Assembly (NCBI RefSeq): GCF_001625325.1
Contig: NZ_JRQQ01000017.1
Span: 1-41,958 of the forward strand
From: Croceicoccus estronivorus
GTDB taxonomy: Bacteria; Pseudomonadota; Alphaproteobacteria; Sphingomonadales; Sphingomonadaceae
Length of the DNA stretch: 41,958 bases
Direction: 5' to 3'
Below the pieces are notes generated by a model. The model saw nothing but the letters and a program-made list of their open reading frames with translations. It searched no databases and was not told the origin of the DNA. Both the position numbers and the translations under genes were made by a program. Positions 8,735-17,625 of this stretch are shown one piece after another (the stretch's first letter is position 1; the number at the start of each line of letters is the position of its first letter).

Positions 8735-9233
8735 GGATTTGGCTTGCGGTGTGGCTATGATCGTCCTCGTCGTGATGGTGATGCCCATGGCCGAAGCCGC
8801 CTTCATAGGCACCGCCTTCGGGATCGAATGGGGCTATCACAGGGCTGCATTGCCCGCCGAGACCCGCGACCATCTCCGCAATCACATGATCCTGTCGGAT
8901 ACGTATGGTTCCGCCACAGGTGCCGGGCAGCAGCTGCGTCGGCAGGTGGCGGTTCCCCAGATGCCAGGCAATGCGGACCATGTGGGCATCCGATGTCGCG
9001 CTGATTTCGATCAGCGGCTCCCCCATGGCTTCCACTTTCACCATGGCGCCGTCCTCCAGCCTCAGCCAGTCGCCATCGCGCAGATGCACGGGGCGAGGCA
9101 TGTCGAGAAGGATGGTCTGTCCGGCACGGGTGGTAAAGACCATGCGGCGGCGGTTGCGCTGGTCATGGTCCAGGCGAACAGTATCGCATGGTTCTCCATG
9201 GCCGTGCTTTTCGATGGCGGTGATCCTGCGCAT
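8727..9233 (-). CDS. ureE: Urease nickel metallochaperone UreE
   Basis: Nickel-binding chaperone delivering Ni to the urease activation complex, 168 aa. It has an N-terminal peptide-binding domain (LDHDQRNRRRMVFTTRAGQT, LDMPRPVHLRDGDWL), then the metal-binding domain with AWHLGNRHLPTQ. It ends in a His-rich tail, GHGHHHHDEDDHSH, of the nickel-storage type seen in Klebsiella UreE. ATG 9233 follows a GAGAGG ribosome site; the longer frame to 9296 would run into ureC and is rejected. Confidence 0.95.
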   Translation of the reverse strand: MRRITAIEKHGHGEPCDTVRLDHDQRNRRRMVFTTRAGQTILLDMPRPVHLRDGDWLRLEDGAMVKVEAMGEPLIEISATSDAHMVRIAWHLGNRHLPTQLLPGTCGGTIRIRQDHVIAEMVAGLGGQCSPVIAPFDPEGGAYEGGFGHGHHHHDEDDHSHTASQIHG

Positions 9234-9244
9234 AGCGGCCTCTC

Positions 9245-10954
9245 TCAGTACAGGTGGTAGAGCTGCGTGAGCGGCAGCTCTGTCGCGGGCTCGCAAGTCA
9301 GCAGCTCTCCATCGGCGCGTACCTCGTACGTTTCCGCGTCGATTTCGAGGTGTGGCAGCGCATCGTTCAATTTCATCTGGGCCTTACCGATTCCGCGGGT
9401 TCCGGTGACGGGCAGAACAGTGCGTTGAAGCCCCAATTCCGCTGCTATCCCCGCATCGTAGGCTGCCTGGCTGACGAAGGTGATACAGCTTGCGGCCATC
9501 GCCTTTCCGAAGCTGCCGAACATCGGACGGGAATGGACCGGTTGCGGGGTCGGGATGCTCGCATTGGGATCGCCCATCATTGCCTGCACGATCATCCCCC
9601 CTTTGAGAACAAGGTCGGGCTTCGCGCCGAAAAATGCAGGATTCCAGAGGACCAGATCGGCCAGTTTGCCGACTTCGACAGAACCGACTTCCCGCGCCAT
9701 GCCTTGCGCAATCGCGGGATTGATCGTGTATTTTGCGATATAGCGGCGCACCCGCAGGTTGTCGTTGTTTTGACTGTCTCCGGGGAGGGTGCCGCGTTGC
9801 TGCTTCATCTTGTGCGCGGTTTGCCAGGTGCGCGTGATCACCTCACCGACCCGGCCCATGGCCTGACTGTCGGAGGAAATGATCGAGAGCGCCCCCATGT
9901 CGTGAAGGATGTCTTCCGCCGCGATTGTCTCTTTGCGGATACGGCTTTCGGCAAAGGCTAGATCTTCCGGAATCGATGGGTCTAGGTGATGGCAAACCAT
10001 CAGCATATCGAGGTGTTCTTCGATCGTGTTGACAGTGAAGGGCATCGTTGGATTGGTCGAAGATGGAATTACGTTGGCAAATCCCGCCAGCTTGAGAATG
10101 TCTGGTGCATGGCCTCCACCAGCGCCTTCCGTATGGAAGGCATGGATCGTCCGCCCTTTGAACGCGGCAATCGTGTCGTCGACGAAGCCGCTTTCGTTGA
10201 GCGTGTCTGTATGGATCATAACCTGCACGTCCATGCGGTCGGCAACGTCGAGGCAGCAATCTATGGCCGCGGGTGTCGTGCCCCAGTCTTCGTGCAGCTT
10301 GAGCGCGGCGGCACCGGCTTTGACCTGTTCGACCAATGCCGCGGGGTCACTGGCATTGCCCTTGCCCGCGAAGGCGAAGTTGATGGGCAGCCCTTCCGCC
10401 GCGAGCAACATGCGCTGAATATGCCATGGGCCCGGTGTGCAGGTTGTGGCGTTGGTGCCGGTAGCCGGGCCGGTACCGCCGCCAACGAAGGTGGTGACGC
10501 CGCTGGCCAGCGCTTCTTCCACTTGCTGGGGGCAGATATAGTGGATGTGGGCATCGAACCCTCCGGCGGTAACGATCCTGCCTTCACCTGCGATCACTTC
10601 CGTGCCGGGCCCAATAACGATGTCCACACCCGGCTGAATATCGGGATTGCCCGCCTTGCCGATGGCGGCAATACACCCACCTTTGAGCGCGATGTCCGCC
10701 TTGTAAATGCCGGTCCAGTCCACAATCACGGCATTCGTGATAACCGTATCTGCAGCGCCTCCGGCATTTGTGACCTGACTTTGGCCCATGCCGTCGCGGA
10801 TTACCTTGCCGCCACCGAATTTGACTTCCTCGCCCAGAGTGGTGGCGTCGCTTTCGATTTCGATGATGAGGTTGGTATCAGCCAGACGCATGCGGTCCCC
10901 GGTCGTGGGGCCGAACATGTCGGCATAAGCGGCGCGAGACATGCGATAGGGCAT
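9245..10954 (-). CDS. ureC: Urease subunit alpha UreC
   Basis: Catalytic subunit that hydrolyses urea to ammonia and carbamate at a di-nickel site. The full 569-aa length is normal. Active-site elements are all present: His-x-His in [14 protein letters not shown] (about 136/138), the carbamylated Lys in ALKLHEDWG (about 219), His in [11 protein letters not shown] (about 248), His in [15 protein letters not shown] (about 274), the flap Cys-His in MVCHHLD (about 320) and the Asp in [12 protein letters not shown] (about 361). The ATG shares one base with the ureB TGA, showing tight coupling. It is predicted to be active. Confidence 0.98.
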   Translation of the reverse strand: MPYRMSRAAYADMFGPTTGDRMRLADTNLIIEIESDATTLGEEVKFGGGKVIRDGMGQSQVTNAGGAADTVITNAVIVDWTGIYKADIALKGGCIAAIGKAGNPDIQPGVDIVIGPGTEVIAGEGRIVTAGGFDAHIHYICPQQVEEALASGVTTFVGGGTGPATGTNATTCTPGPWHIQRMLLAAEGLPINFAFAGKGNASDPAALVEQVKAGAAALKLHEDWGTTPAAIDCCLDVADRMDVQVMIHTDTLNESGFVDDTIAAFKGRTIHAFHTEGAGGGHAPDILKLAGFANVIPSSTNPTMPFTVNTIEEHLDMLMVCHHLDPSIPEDLAFAESRIRKETIAAEDILHDMGALSIISSDSQAMGRVGEVITRTWQTAHKMKQQRGTLPGDSQNNDNLRVRRYIAKYTINPAIAQGMAREVGSVEVGKLADLVLWNPAFFGAKPDLVLKGGMIVQAMMGDPNASIPTPQPVHSRPMFGSFGKAMAASCITFVSQAAYDAGIAAELGLQRTVLPVTGTRGIGKAQMKLNDALPHLEIDAETYEVRADGELLTCEPATELPLTQLYHLY

Positions 10955-11307
10955 CAGTCTGCCTCCTTGTCCGCAGCTTCGTCCACCGGGCCCATAACTT
11001 TGCCTTGAAAACCGGTGACGATCCGGGCCCCACGCAGCGGGACAAGGTTTACTTCACGGGACTGACCCGGCTCGAAGCGCACGGCGGTTCCCGCAGGAAT
11101 GTCGAGCCGTTTACCGGTCGCGGTCTTGCGGTCGAATACCAGCCCTTCGTTCGCTTCCGCGAAATGATAATGGCTACCGACCTGAATAGGGCGATCCCCC
11201 GCATTGGCGACTTTCAAAGTCGTGACGGGAGAACCGGCATTTAGTTCATGTTCTCCATCCGCGGCAATGATTTCGCCCGGGATAATCGCGTCAACGGATC
11301 GGGTCAT
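10954..11307 (-). CDS. ureB: Urease subunit beta UreB
   Basis: Structural subunit of the urease trimer, 117 aa, slightly longer than the usual 100-110 because of an acidic C-terminal tail. The family motifs [32 protein letters not shown] and [16 protein letters not shown] are all visible. It overlaps the ureA stop by 17 nt upstream and ureC by one base downstream. Confidence 0.97.
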   Translation of the reverse strand: MTRSVDAIIPGEIIAADGEHELNAGSPVTTLKVANAGDRPIQVGSHYHFAEANEGLVFDRKTATGKRLDIPAGTAVRFEPGQSREVNLVPLRGARIVTGFQGKVMGPVDEAADKEAD

Positions 11308-11593
11308 GTACGCTCACCAGCTTGGTTCCGTCCGGGAAAGTCGCTTCCACCTGGACGTCGTGGAGCATTTCGGCCACGCCGCTCATGACCTGATCCGCAG
11401 TGAGGATGTGCGCGCCTGCCTCCATCAGATCGGCCACGCTGCGCCCGTCCCGTGCGCCTTCGAGCACGAAATCGGAAATGAGAGCGACCGCTTCGGGGTA
11501 GTTGAGCTTAACATTACGCTCGAGCCTGCGGCGAGCGACTATCGCGGCCAGCGACAGCATCAGTTTGTCCTTCTCGCGGGGGGTCAGGTTCAT
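11291..11593 (-). CDS. ureA: Urease subunit gamma UreA
   Basis: Smallest urease structural subunit, exactly the typical 100 aa: [58 protein letters not shown] and [22 protein letters not shown] 11593 is certain from the family N-terminus; the open frame upstream to 11656 lies in ureD. It follows ureD by one base and overlaps ureB, keeping the ureDABC order common in proteobacteria. Confidence 0.97.
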   Translation of the reverse strand: MNLTPREKDKLMLSLAAIVARRRLERNVKLNYPEAVALISDFVLEGARDGRSVADLMEAGAHILTADQVMSGVAEMLHDVQVEATFPDGTKLVSVHDPIR

Positions 11594-11594
11594 G

Positions 11595-12497
11595 TCAGCA
11601 CCTCCAGACGCGGGGCAGGGGCCGCCCTTCGCAGAGAACGGCAAGGGCGGTGGCAATGTCGTGACGCAAGGTGTCGCAATCGGGGGCTAGCAGGCGTACT
11701 GCGAGCAGTCCGTTCCACGAACTGGCCGCAGCCTTCCCCCTTGCCTGCTGAAGCGCGTCACGAACCGGCTCCAGCAATCCGCTTGCCCCGTCGGATGCAT
11801 GAACCAGCACCGCCATCGCCATCGCGCCGCCCCCGATTGCTGCGCGCTGCATGAGCGCGGCGATATCGCCGTCTAGCGCAAGCGTATCGGCATAGATCAA
11901 TTTCCCGCTGCGCCAGATCCGCATCCGGTCACGCAACGAACCGCGCCGAACCGTTTCACCCATTGCCTGTCGCCCGAGAACTAGCGCTTCGACGCCCAGA
12001 AAGGTGACGTTCTCTGCCAGCACGATTTGCGCTTCCCGCTGCAGCTGACAACCGTCGAACAGGATGGTTTCCTGAGGCAGCCATTCTGCCCGTGCGCCAC
12101 GCGCCACTTCAAGGTGAGTGGCAATGGTGCTGCCTTGCGCAACGGCACGATAGACTTTTTCGGCGGCCTGGGTGGTGACAGTGGCAAAGCTGTCTTCATC
12201 CCATGTGACGCGCTGATCCAGTCGATCGCCTTCGGCGAGGCCGCCCGCCGTGTTCATCAGCACGGCGCAGGGCGCTTCGTTCCCGCTTGGGCGGGGCACG
12301 CGAAGCCGCAGGCACCCGGACTGATAGGCTCGCCCAATTCGCAGACGGCCGTCCCGGTTATGGAATGACAGGTCGACAGCCCCCTTGCTGCGCAAGGAAT
12401 GCGGCACTGCGGCCTGCGCTTTGCGAAGCCATGCGGGGCTGTCTGAATAGGCCGTATCTATAGCCCGGTGCACGTGGGGATGTCTCCTGTGAGCCAT
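11595..12497 (-). CDS. ureD: Urease accessory protein UreD
   Basis: First gene of the urease operon, about 300 aa, forming the UreDFG nickel-delivery complex with apo-urease. Characteristic segments are [42 protein letters not shown] and the C-terminal [17 protein letters not shown]. Start choice: ATG 12497 gives [10 protein letters not shown] and lies 49 bp from the inverted repeat, leaving room for a promoter. An in-frame GTG at 12527 would sit where a -10 box is expected. Neither start has a clear ribosome site. Confidence 0.93.
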   Translation of the reverse strand: MAHRRHPHVHRAIDTAYSDSPAWLRKAQAAVPHSLRSKGAVDLSFHNRDGRLRIGRAYQSGCLRLRVPRPSGNEAPCAVLMNTAGGLAEGDRLDQRVTWDEDSFATVTTQAAEKVYRAVAQGSTIATHLEVARGARAEWLPQETILFDGCQLQREAQIVLAENVTFLGVEALVLGRQAMGETVRRGSLRDRMRIWRSGKLIYADTLALDGDIAALMQRAAIGGGAMAMAVLVHASDGASGLLEPVRDALQQARGKAAASSWNGLLAVRLLAPDCDTLRHDIATALAVLCEGRPLPRVWRC

Positions 12498-12545
12498 GCG
12501 ATTTGCGTTTGCAGCATGAGAATTCACCCATTGGCTGCGAAGTCA

Positions 12546-12628
12546 CATGGGGCATTTGACGTATGGACAGGAGGTAAGGTCCGGAAACTTCGTCCAGCAG
12601 CCACACGACCTACGTCAAATGCCCCATG
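12546..12628. promoter_or_regulatory. Perfect 18-bp inverted repeat in the divergent urease/urt promoter region
   Basis: The arm CATGGGGCATTTGACGTA at 12546-12563 is exactly reverse-complemented at 12611-12628, with a 47-bp AG-rich spacer. The repeat sits between ureD (minus) and the porin-urt genes (plus), so each promoter sees the same motif in the same orientation. This is the symmetry expected of one activator driving both operons. The LuxR-type regulator at 2783-3661 is the obvious candidate (inference). A weak -10-like CACAAT at 12646-12651 would put the right arm near -40 of the porin promoter. Confidence 0.7.
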
Positions 12629-12712
12629 GCGCTCTGCTGCTGCACTGCACAATCTCTGCGCATTGCCGGCTCGGAATTTCCCGATCGGTATGGTTTCAGC
12701 GGAGGGAAATAT

Positions 12713-13429
12713 ATGATTCTATGGAAGAAAGCCTCGCTTGTGGGGGCCGCGCTCGTTACCGGCGCGACGGCCATGGCCGGCCCAGCCCTGGCAGACGAGT
12801 TGCCGGTCAAGATAACGGGGGGCGTTACTTTTCTAACCGACTATCGCCTGCGCGGGGCCTCGCTCAGCGACACGGAACCGGTGATTCAGGGATCGGTCGA
12901 GGCGAGCGTTCCGCTGAGTGAACAGGTCAGCGTGTTCGCAGGCGTCTGGGGCTCCAGTCTGGATAAGGACGCAGGTGCCGGTTCCATGGAAACCGATCTC
13001 TATGCGGGACTGCAGGGTTCGTTTGGCGATGTCAGCGTGCGGGCGCGTTATCTCCGGCTCGTGTTCCATGACGCCAAGGATATTGACTTCGACCAGTTCG
13101 AAGTCGGCCTGAGCGCACCTGTCGGCCCGTTCAGTATCGGCGTGGGCGGCGTGCATGACGAATACAACGGCGGAGGCCACAGCACTTACGTCTACAGTAG
13201 TGCGTCATATCCGATTGCCGACACCGGGTTCGCAGTGAAGGGCCTGGTTGGATACGAAGACGGCACCAACTGGGACGACAAGGTCAACTGGTCGCTCGGG
13301 CTCAGCTATTCCAAGGGGCCGTTCGTGGTTGGGGCCGACTACATCGACACTAACCGCTTCTCTGCCGCATCGGATGGCAAGAACCGCGCAGGGGGCACGG
13401 TCGTCGCCTATGTCGGCGGGCGTTTCTGA
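12713..13429 (+). CDS. TorF-family putative outer-membrane porin (Gcw_chp type)
   Basis: A 238-aa outer-membrane protein with signal peptide MILWKKASLVGAALVTGATA and cleavage near PALADE. The mature part is a series of amphipathic strands beginning KITGGVTFLTDYRLRGASLS and ending in a terminal aromatic (VGGRF), as in beta-barrels. This is the pattern of the TorF/TIGR02001 putative porin family. ATG 12713 follows a strong GGAGGG site at 12701. It is the first gene of the plus-strand urea transcript, 62 nt before urtA, so it probably provides outer-membrane passage for urea or a related small solute; specificity is inferred from context only. Confidence 0.85.
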   Translation: MILWKKASLVGAALVTGATAMAGPALADELPVKITGGVTFLTDYRLRGASLSDTEPVIQGSVEASVPLSEQVSVFAGVWGSSLDKDAGAGSMETDLYAGLQGSFGDVSVRARYLRLVFHDAKDIDFDQFEVGLSAPVGPFSIGVGGVHDEYNGGGHSTYVYSSASYPIADTGFAVKGLVGYEDGTNWDDKVNWSLGLSYSKGPFVVGADYIDTNRFSAASDGKNRAGGTVVAYVGGRF

Positions 13430-13491
13430 CAGTACCCGATCATCCATCAACCGGATCGCCCGGGTGGCGGTCCATGCAAGGGATTCAGAAC

Positions 13492-14724
13492 ATGAATATC
13501 ATGACAAAGAGGACGTTCCTCGCCGCTGCGCTGGTGTGCACGGCAATGCTGGGGGCCTGTTCCAAGGGCAGTGAAGAGGCATCGCCCGCGGCGGACGCCG
13601 GTGGTGATGCCGTCAAGGTCGGCGTGCTTCATTCGCTGTCCGGCACGATGGCCATCAGCGAAGTTACCGTGAAGAATGCCACTCAACTGGCGATCGACGA
13701 GATCAACGCCGCAGGCGGCGTGATGGGCAAGCAGATTGCTCCGGTTATCGAGGACGGGGCATCCGACCCGGCGATCTTCGCGCAGAAGGCCTCCAAGCTG
13801 ATCGAGAACGATGGCGTGGTTACCGTTTTTGGCGGGTGGACCTCTGCCAGTCGCAAGGCCATGCTGCCGGTCTTCGAAAAGACCAAGAACCTGTTGTGGT
13901 ATCCGGTGCAGTTCGAAGGCAACGAATGTTCCGCGAACATCATGTATTCCGGTGCGCAGCCGAACCAGCAGGCGCTGCCTGCCTATGACTGGGCAAAGGA
14001 ACAGGGTTACAAGAAAATGTTCCTGGTCGGATCGGACTATGTCTATCCGCGCACTGCCAACCTGATTTTGAAAAAGCATATCGAGAAGGATGGCCTGACC
14101 CTGTCGGGTGAGGAATACCAGCCATTGGGCGGCACGGAATTCTCTGGCGTTGTGGGCAAGATCAAGGCCGCCAAGCCCGACATCATCTTCAACACGCTCA
14201 ACGGCGACAGCAACGTGGCATTCTTCAAGCAGATGGCTGCGGCTGGCATGGGCCCGAAAGTGGTTCCGGTGATGTCGTTCTCCATCGGCGAACAGGAAGC
14301 AATGGCCATGGGCCCGTCGCTGGTCGAAGGCGGCTATGCCGCGTGGAATTATTTCCAGAGCCTCGACAACGAAGAGAACAAGAAGTTCGTTGCTGCCTAC
14401 AAGGCGAAATTTGGCGGTGATTCCGTGATTACCGATCCGATGGTGCACGGCTATCTCGACGTTTACGCCTGGAAGGCCGCGGTGGAAAAGGCCGGCAGTA
14501 CCGATCCGGATAAGGTGCGCGCAGCCGCCGTTACGCTGGATGCGATCCCGACCCCGTTGGGCATGGCCAAGTTCATGGACAACAACAGCCTGATCCAGAC
14601 AGCCTACATCGGCCAGTCGCAGGCTGATGGCCAGTTCAAGATCCTCTGGTCTTCAAAGGAAGCGATCAAGCCCGATCCCTACGATCCGGTCACCTTCCCG
14701 GGCAAGACCTGCAAGATCGGATGA
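13492..14724 (+). CDS. urtA: Urea ABC transporter substrate-binding protein UrtA
   Basis: Periplasmic urea receptor of the UrtABCDE importer, 410 aa. A lipoprotein signal ends in the lipobox LGAC near residue 20. The mature domain starts VKVGVLHSLSGTMAISE and contains GGWTSASRKAMLPVFEKTKN with LLWYPVQFEGNECS, then SDYVYPRTANLILK and TDPMVHGYLDVYAWKAAVEKAG, all typical of UrtA rather than branched-chain amino-acid receptors. ATG 13492 follows AAGGGA with good spacing; in-frame ATGs at 13474 and 13501 are alternatives. Confidence 0.96.
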   Translation: MNIMTKRTFLAAALVCTAMLGACSKGSEEASPAADAGGDAVKVGVLHSLSGTMAISEVTVKNATQLAIDEINAAGGVMGKQIAPVIEDGASDPAIFAQKASKLIENDGVVTVFGGWTSASRKAMLPVFEKTKNLLWYPVQFEGNECSANIMYSGAQPNQQALPAYDWAKEQGYKKMFLVGSDYVYPRTANLILKKHIEKDGLTLSGEEYQPLGGTEFSGVVGKIKAAKPDIIFNTLNGDSNVAFFKQMAAAGMGPKVVPVMSFSIGEQEAMAMGPSLVEGGYAAWNYFQSLDNEENKKFVAAYKAKFGGDSVITDPMVHGYLDVYAWKAAVEKAGSTDPDKVRAAAVTLDAIPTPLGMAKFMDNNSLIQTAYIGQSQADGQFKILWSSKEAIKPDPYDPVTFPGKTCKIG

Positions 14725-14767
14725 TGTGAGAACAGCGGCATCATCTGTGGCGCGGTGACCCCGCCGC

Positions 14768-14800
14768 CTGCCCCGGGAGCGCTCCACCGCCCCGGGGCAG
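14768..14800 (+). promoter_or_regulatory. Stable hairpin between urtA and urtB
   Basis: CTGCCCCGGG (14768-14777) pairs perfectly with CCCGGGGCAG (14791-14800) around a 13-nt loop and is not followed by a T-tract. It lies in the 132-bp gap between urtA and urtB, the widest gap within the urt genes. Such hairpins often stabilise the upstream message or attenuate read-through so that the binding protein is made in excess over the membrane subunits. The role here is inferred. Confidence 0.5.
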
Positions 14801-14856
14801 AAAGGGGCTCTGCCGTCCGACATCCAGACAGCCGAAATCCAGACAGGGGGCATGAC

Positions 14857-15750
14857 ATGGACGCAATCTTTCTAACCGGGCAGCTCTTCAACGGCTTCAG
14901 CGTCGCGTCGCTCTATGTGCTGGCGGCGCTGGGGCTGGCGCTCAGTTTCGGGCTCATGCGGGTCATCAACATGGCCCATGGCGAAATCCTGATGCTGGGC
15001 GGTTATCTCGCCTATATGGCGATGAGCCTGTTTCCGGGGCCGTTGGGCCTCTTCGTGGCCATGATCTTCGCTTTCCTCGGTGCCGGAATTTTCGGTGGCT
15101 TTCTGGAAATATCGCTGGTCAGCAAATTGACTGCGAGACCGCTCGATACCCTGCTTGCGACTTGGGGTGTCAGTCTCATCATGCAGCAGGCGGCTCGTGA
15201 CCTGTTCGGTGCGACTGGCGTTTCCGTGACTGCACCGGCCTGGCTCGACGGCGGGTTGACTCTCGCGGGCCTCCAGCTGCCGACCTTGCGCCTGTTCATT
15301 CTCGTCAGTGCCATCGGGGTGCTGCTCGGTATGGCGGCAATCCTTCGTTATACCCGGATCGGCCTGCTGGTTCGCGCGGTCAACCAGGATCGTCCGACCG
15401 CCGCGGCGATGGGGGTGAACGTGCGCCTCGTCGATTGCTTTGTCTTCGCGCTCGGCGCGGCTGTTGCGGGTCTTGGTGGTGTCGTTTTGGCCTTGCTTGG
15501 GCCGGTGACGCCCAGTGTCGGGCAGAGCTATATCGTCACCGCTTTCCTTGTCGTCATCCTTGGCGGGCTCGGCAGCATTGTCGGCACGACGATTGCCGCG
15601 CTGATTATCGGCCTGATTACGGCACTCTCGCAAATCTTCGTCGATGTCAGTTTCGCGCAAGTCCTGACCTTGCTGTTTGTCATCGTCTTTCTCCAGTTCC
15701 GGCCGCAGGGCGTTATCGCCGTCAAATCGCGTGCCCTCGATGCAGAATAG
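14857..15750 (+). CDS. urtB: Urea ABC transporter permease UrtB
   Basis: First membrane subunit of the urea importer, 297 aa, LivH-like. Hydrophobic spans start at FNGFSVASLYVLAALGLALS. Conserved pieces are GLMRVINMAHGEILMLGGYL, the coupling region AVNQDRPTAAAMGVNVRLVD and the C-terminal GLGSIVGTTIAALIIGL. ATG 14857 follows an AGGGGG ribosome site at 14845-14850. An upstream frame from 14755 reads through the hairpin region and is rejected. Confidence 0.95.
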   Translation: MDAIFLTGQLFNGFSVASLYVLAALGLALSFGLMRVINMAHGEILMLGGYLAYMAMSLFPGPLGLFVAMIFAFLGAGIFGGFLEISLVSKLTARPLDTLLATWGVSLIMQQAARDLFGATGVSVTAPAWLDGGLTLAGLQLPTLRLFILVSAIGVLLGMAAILRYTRIGLLVRAVNQDRPTAAAMGVNVRLVDCFVFALGAAVAGLGGVVLALLGPVTPSVGQSYIVTAFLVVILGGLGSIVGTTIAALIIGLITALSQIFVDVSFAQVLTLLFVIVFLQFRPQGVIAVKSRALDAE

Positions 15751-15760
15751 GATCGCAGCG

Positions 15761-16888
15761 ATGCCAACAACCTTTCCTGCCAAGGCGCTTGCAGGGGGCA
15801 TATTCCTTGCCCTCGCGGTGGCTGCACCGTGGTTGCTCACGCCTTATGACCTCAATCTTCTGGGGCGTTTCCTTGCCTTGTCTTTGACGGCAATGGGCCT
15901 TGTTCTCTTATGGGGGGAGGGCGGCATTCTCAGCCTTGGACAAGGGGTGTTCTTCGGTATCGGCGGCTATGCCATTGCCATGCATCTCAAGCTGGCGGAC
16001 CTGGGGCCGGATGAACTGCCCGACTTCATGGTCTGGACCGGGGTGGAGAAACTTCCCTGGTGGTGGGAATTGCTTCACAGCCCGATCCTGGCGATCATTG
16101 CCGTGCTGGTGGTCGCGCCACTGGTCGCGGGATTGATCGGCTGGGCCATGTTCAGGCGGCGGATCGGGGGCGTTTACTTTGCGCTGATTACCCAGGCGCT
16201 CGCACTGGCATTCGCGACTTTGTTGATTAGCCAGCAGGATATGACGGGCGGTTTCAACGGCCTGACCGATTATCACACACTGTTCGGGTTCAACCTCAAC
16301 CTGCCATCGACTGCGGTAGGGCTCTATTTCGCGACACTGATCCTTGCGGTGTGTTCTCTCTTCGGTCTGCGCTGGTTGATTGCATCGCGCTTTGGCAAGC
16401 TGTTGCGGGCCAGCCGCGATGGTTCGAACCGGATGCGTTTCCTCGGTTACGATCCGGCGCCATACAAGATCATTGCCTTTACCGTCGGCGCCCTGCTGGC
16501 CAGCGTATCGGGGGCGCTGTTCACACTGCATGCCGGGGTGATCTCACCCGCGCTGGTTGGCGTCGTGCCTTCGATCGAAATGGTGATCTGGGCGGCAATC
16601 GGCGGACGTCATAGCGTCGCCGGGGCACTTGCCGGGGCATTGTTCGTCAATTTCGCCAAAGACAAGATCTCTACCGCGTTCCCGGAATTGTGGCTCTATT
16701 TCCTGGGCCTGATGTTCATTGTCGCGGTTACTGTCCTGCCCAAGGGGATCGCGGGGCTGTTCGGGGCAGACCATCCGTTCAGGGCCCTGCGCAAGGGGGA
16801 TATGTTCGCCCGCTGGCGCAAAGACAAGGCGCTGCAGAGGTATTCCGCCACTGAAACCGCGCCCCCACAAATGGAGGCAGGCGCATGA
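15761..16888 (+). CDS. urtC: Urea ABC transporter permease UrtC
   Basis: Second membrane subunit, LivM-like, 375 aa. It opens with two hydrophobic spans, then LWGEGGILSLGQGVFFGIGG, the residue stretch GGVYFALITQALALAFATLL and the coupling loop ASRDGSNRMRFLGYDPAPYK. ATG 15761 is preferred because AGGAT lies 8 nt upstream; in-frame ATG 15740 would overlap the urtB stop. The stop overlaps urtD in ATGA. Confidence 0.95.
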   Translation: MPTTFPAKALAGGIFLALAVAAPWLLTPYDLNLLGRFLALSLTAMGLVLLWGEGGILSLGQGVFFGIGGYAIAMHLKLADLGPDELPDFMVWTGVEKLPWWWELLHSPILAIIAVLVVAPLVAGLIGWAMFRRRIGGVYFALITQALALAFATLLISQQDMTGGFNGLTDYHTLFGFNLNLPSTAVGLYFATLILAVCSLFGLRWLIASRFGKLLRASRDGSNRMRFLGYDPAPYKIIAFTVGALLASVSGALFTLHAGVISPALVGVVPSIEMVIWAAIGGRHSVAGALAGALFVNFAKDKISTAFPELWLYFLGLMFIVAVTVLPKGIAGLFGADHPFRALRKGDMFARWRKDKALQRYSATETAPPQMEAGA

Positions 16889-17625
16889 GTGCCCCGATGC
16901 TGGAACTGCGCAATGTCGTTGTCGATTTTGACGGCTTCAAGGCGATCAACGACCTTAGCCTGACGATAGAAAGCGGCAGCATGACAGTGGTGATCGGCCC
17001 CAACGGGGCGGGCAAATCCACGATGTGCGATTCAATCATCGGTCGCGTGCGTCCCACGACCGGCACCGTTCTTTTTCGCGGGCAGGAAATTCAGGCCAAG
17101 CCGGAACACGATATCGTCGGGCTTGGCATCTGCCGGAAATTCCAGACGCCCGGTGTACTCGTGGCGCTATCGGTAATCGACAACCTCACTATTGCTGCAA
17201 CGAAAGACAGGCGTTGGTGGACCAAGTTTGGCCGCAAGGGTGAGGCTGCCGCGAGGGAACGGGCCGAAGATATCCTTGAAATGGTGGGGCTGGGGCCTCG
17301 CCGGGACGAGCTTGCCGGAAATCTGTCGCATGGTGAGAAACAATGGCTGGAGATCGGCATGGTCGTGGCGACCGATGCGGAACTCCTGCTGCTCGATGAG
17401 CCTACGGCGGGTATGGGCGCGGCGGAAAGCACGCAGACTGCCGAAATCGTCAAGGCGCTGGTCGGCAAGCATGCGGTGCTGGTCATCGACCATGACATCG
17501 ATTTCGTTGCCCAGTTGGGGGGGCACGTGGTGGTGCTCCACCAAGGGCAATTGTTGCGGGAAGGGACCTTGGCGGAAATTCGCGCGGATGAGGAAGTCGC
17601 CGCAATCTATCTCGGGAGGGCATGA
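16885..17625 (+). CDS. urtD: Urea ABC transporter ATPase UrtD
   Basis: LivG-type ATPase, 246 aa. Walker A GPNGAGKSTMCD near residue 38, the UrtD-like IVGLGICRKFQTPGVL Q-loop region, signature LSHGEKQWLEIGMV (with His replacing the second Ser/Gly of LSGG, as is usual in UrtD) and Walker B LLLLDEPTAGMG, followed by VIDHDIDFV. It overlaps urtC and urtE by 4 nt each, so stoichiometric translation is likely. Confidence 0.95.
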   Translation: MSAPMLELRNVVVDFDGFKAINDLSLTIESGSMTVVIGPNGAGKSTMCDSIIGRVRPTTGTVLFRGQEIQAKPEHDIVGLGICRKFQTPGVLVALSVIDNLTIAATKDRRWWTKFGRKGEAAARERAEDILEMVGLGPRRDELAGNLSHGEKQWLEIGMVVATDAELLLLDEPTAGMGAAESTQTAEIVKALVGKHAVLVIDHDIDFVAQLGGHVVVLHQGQLLREGTLAEIRADEEVAAIYLGRA

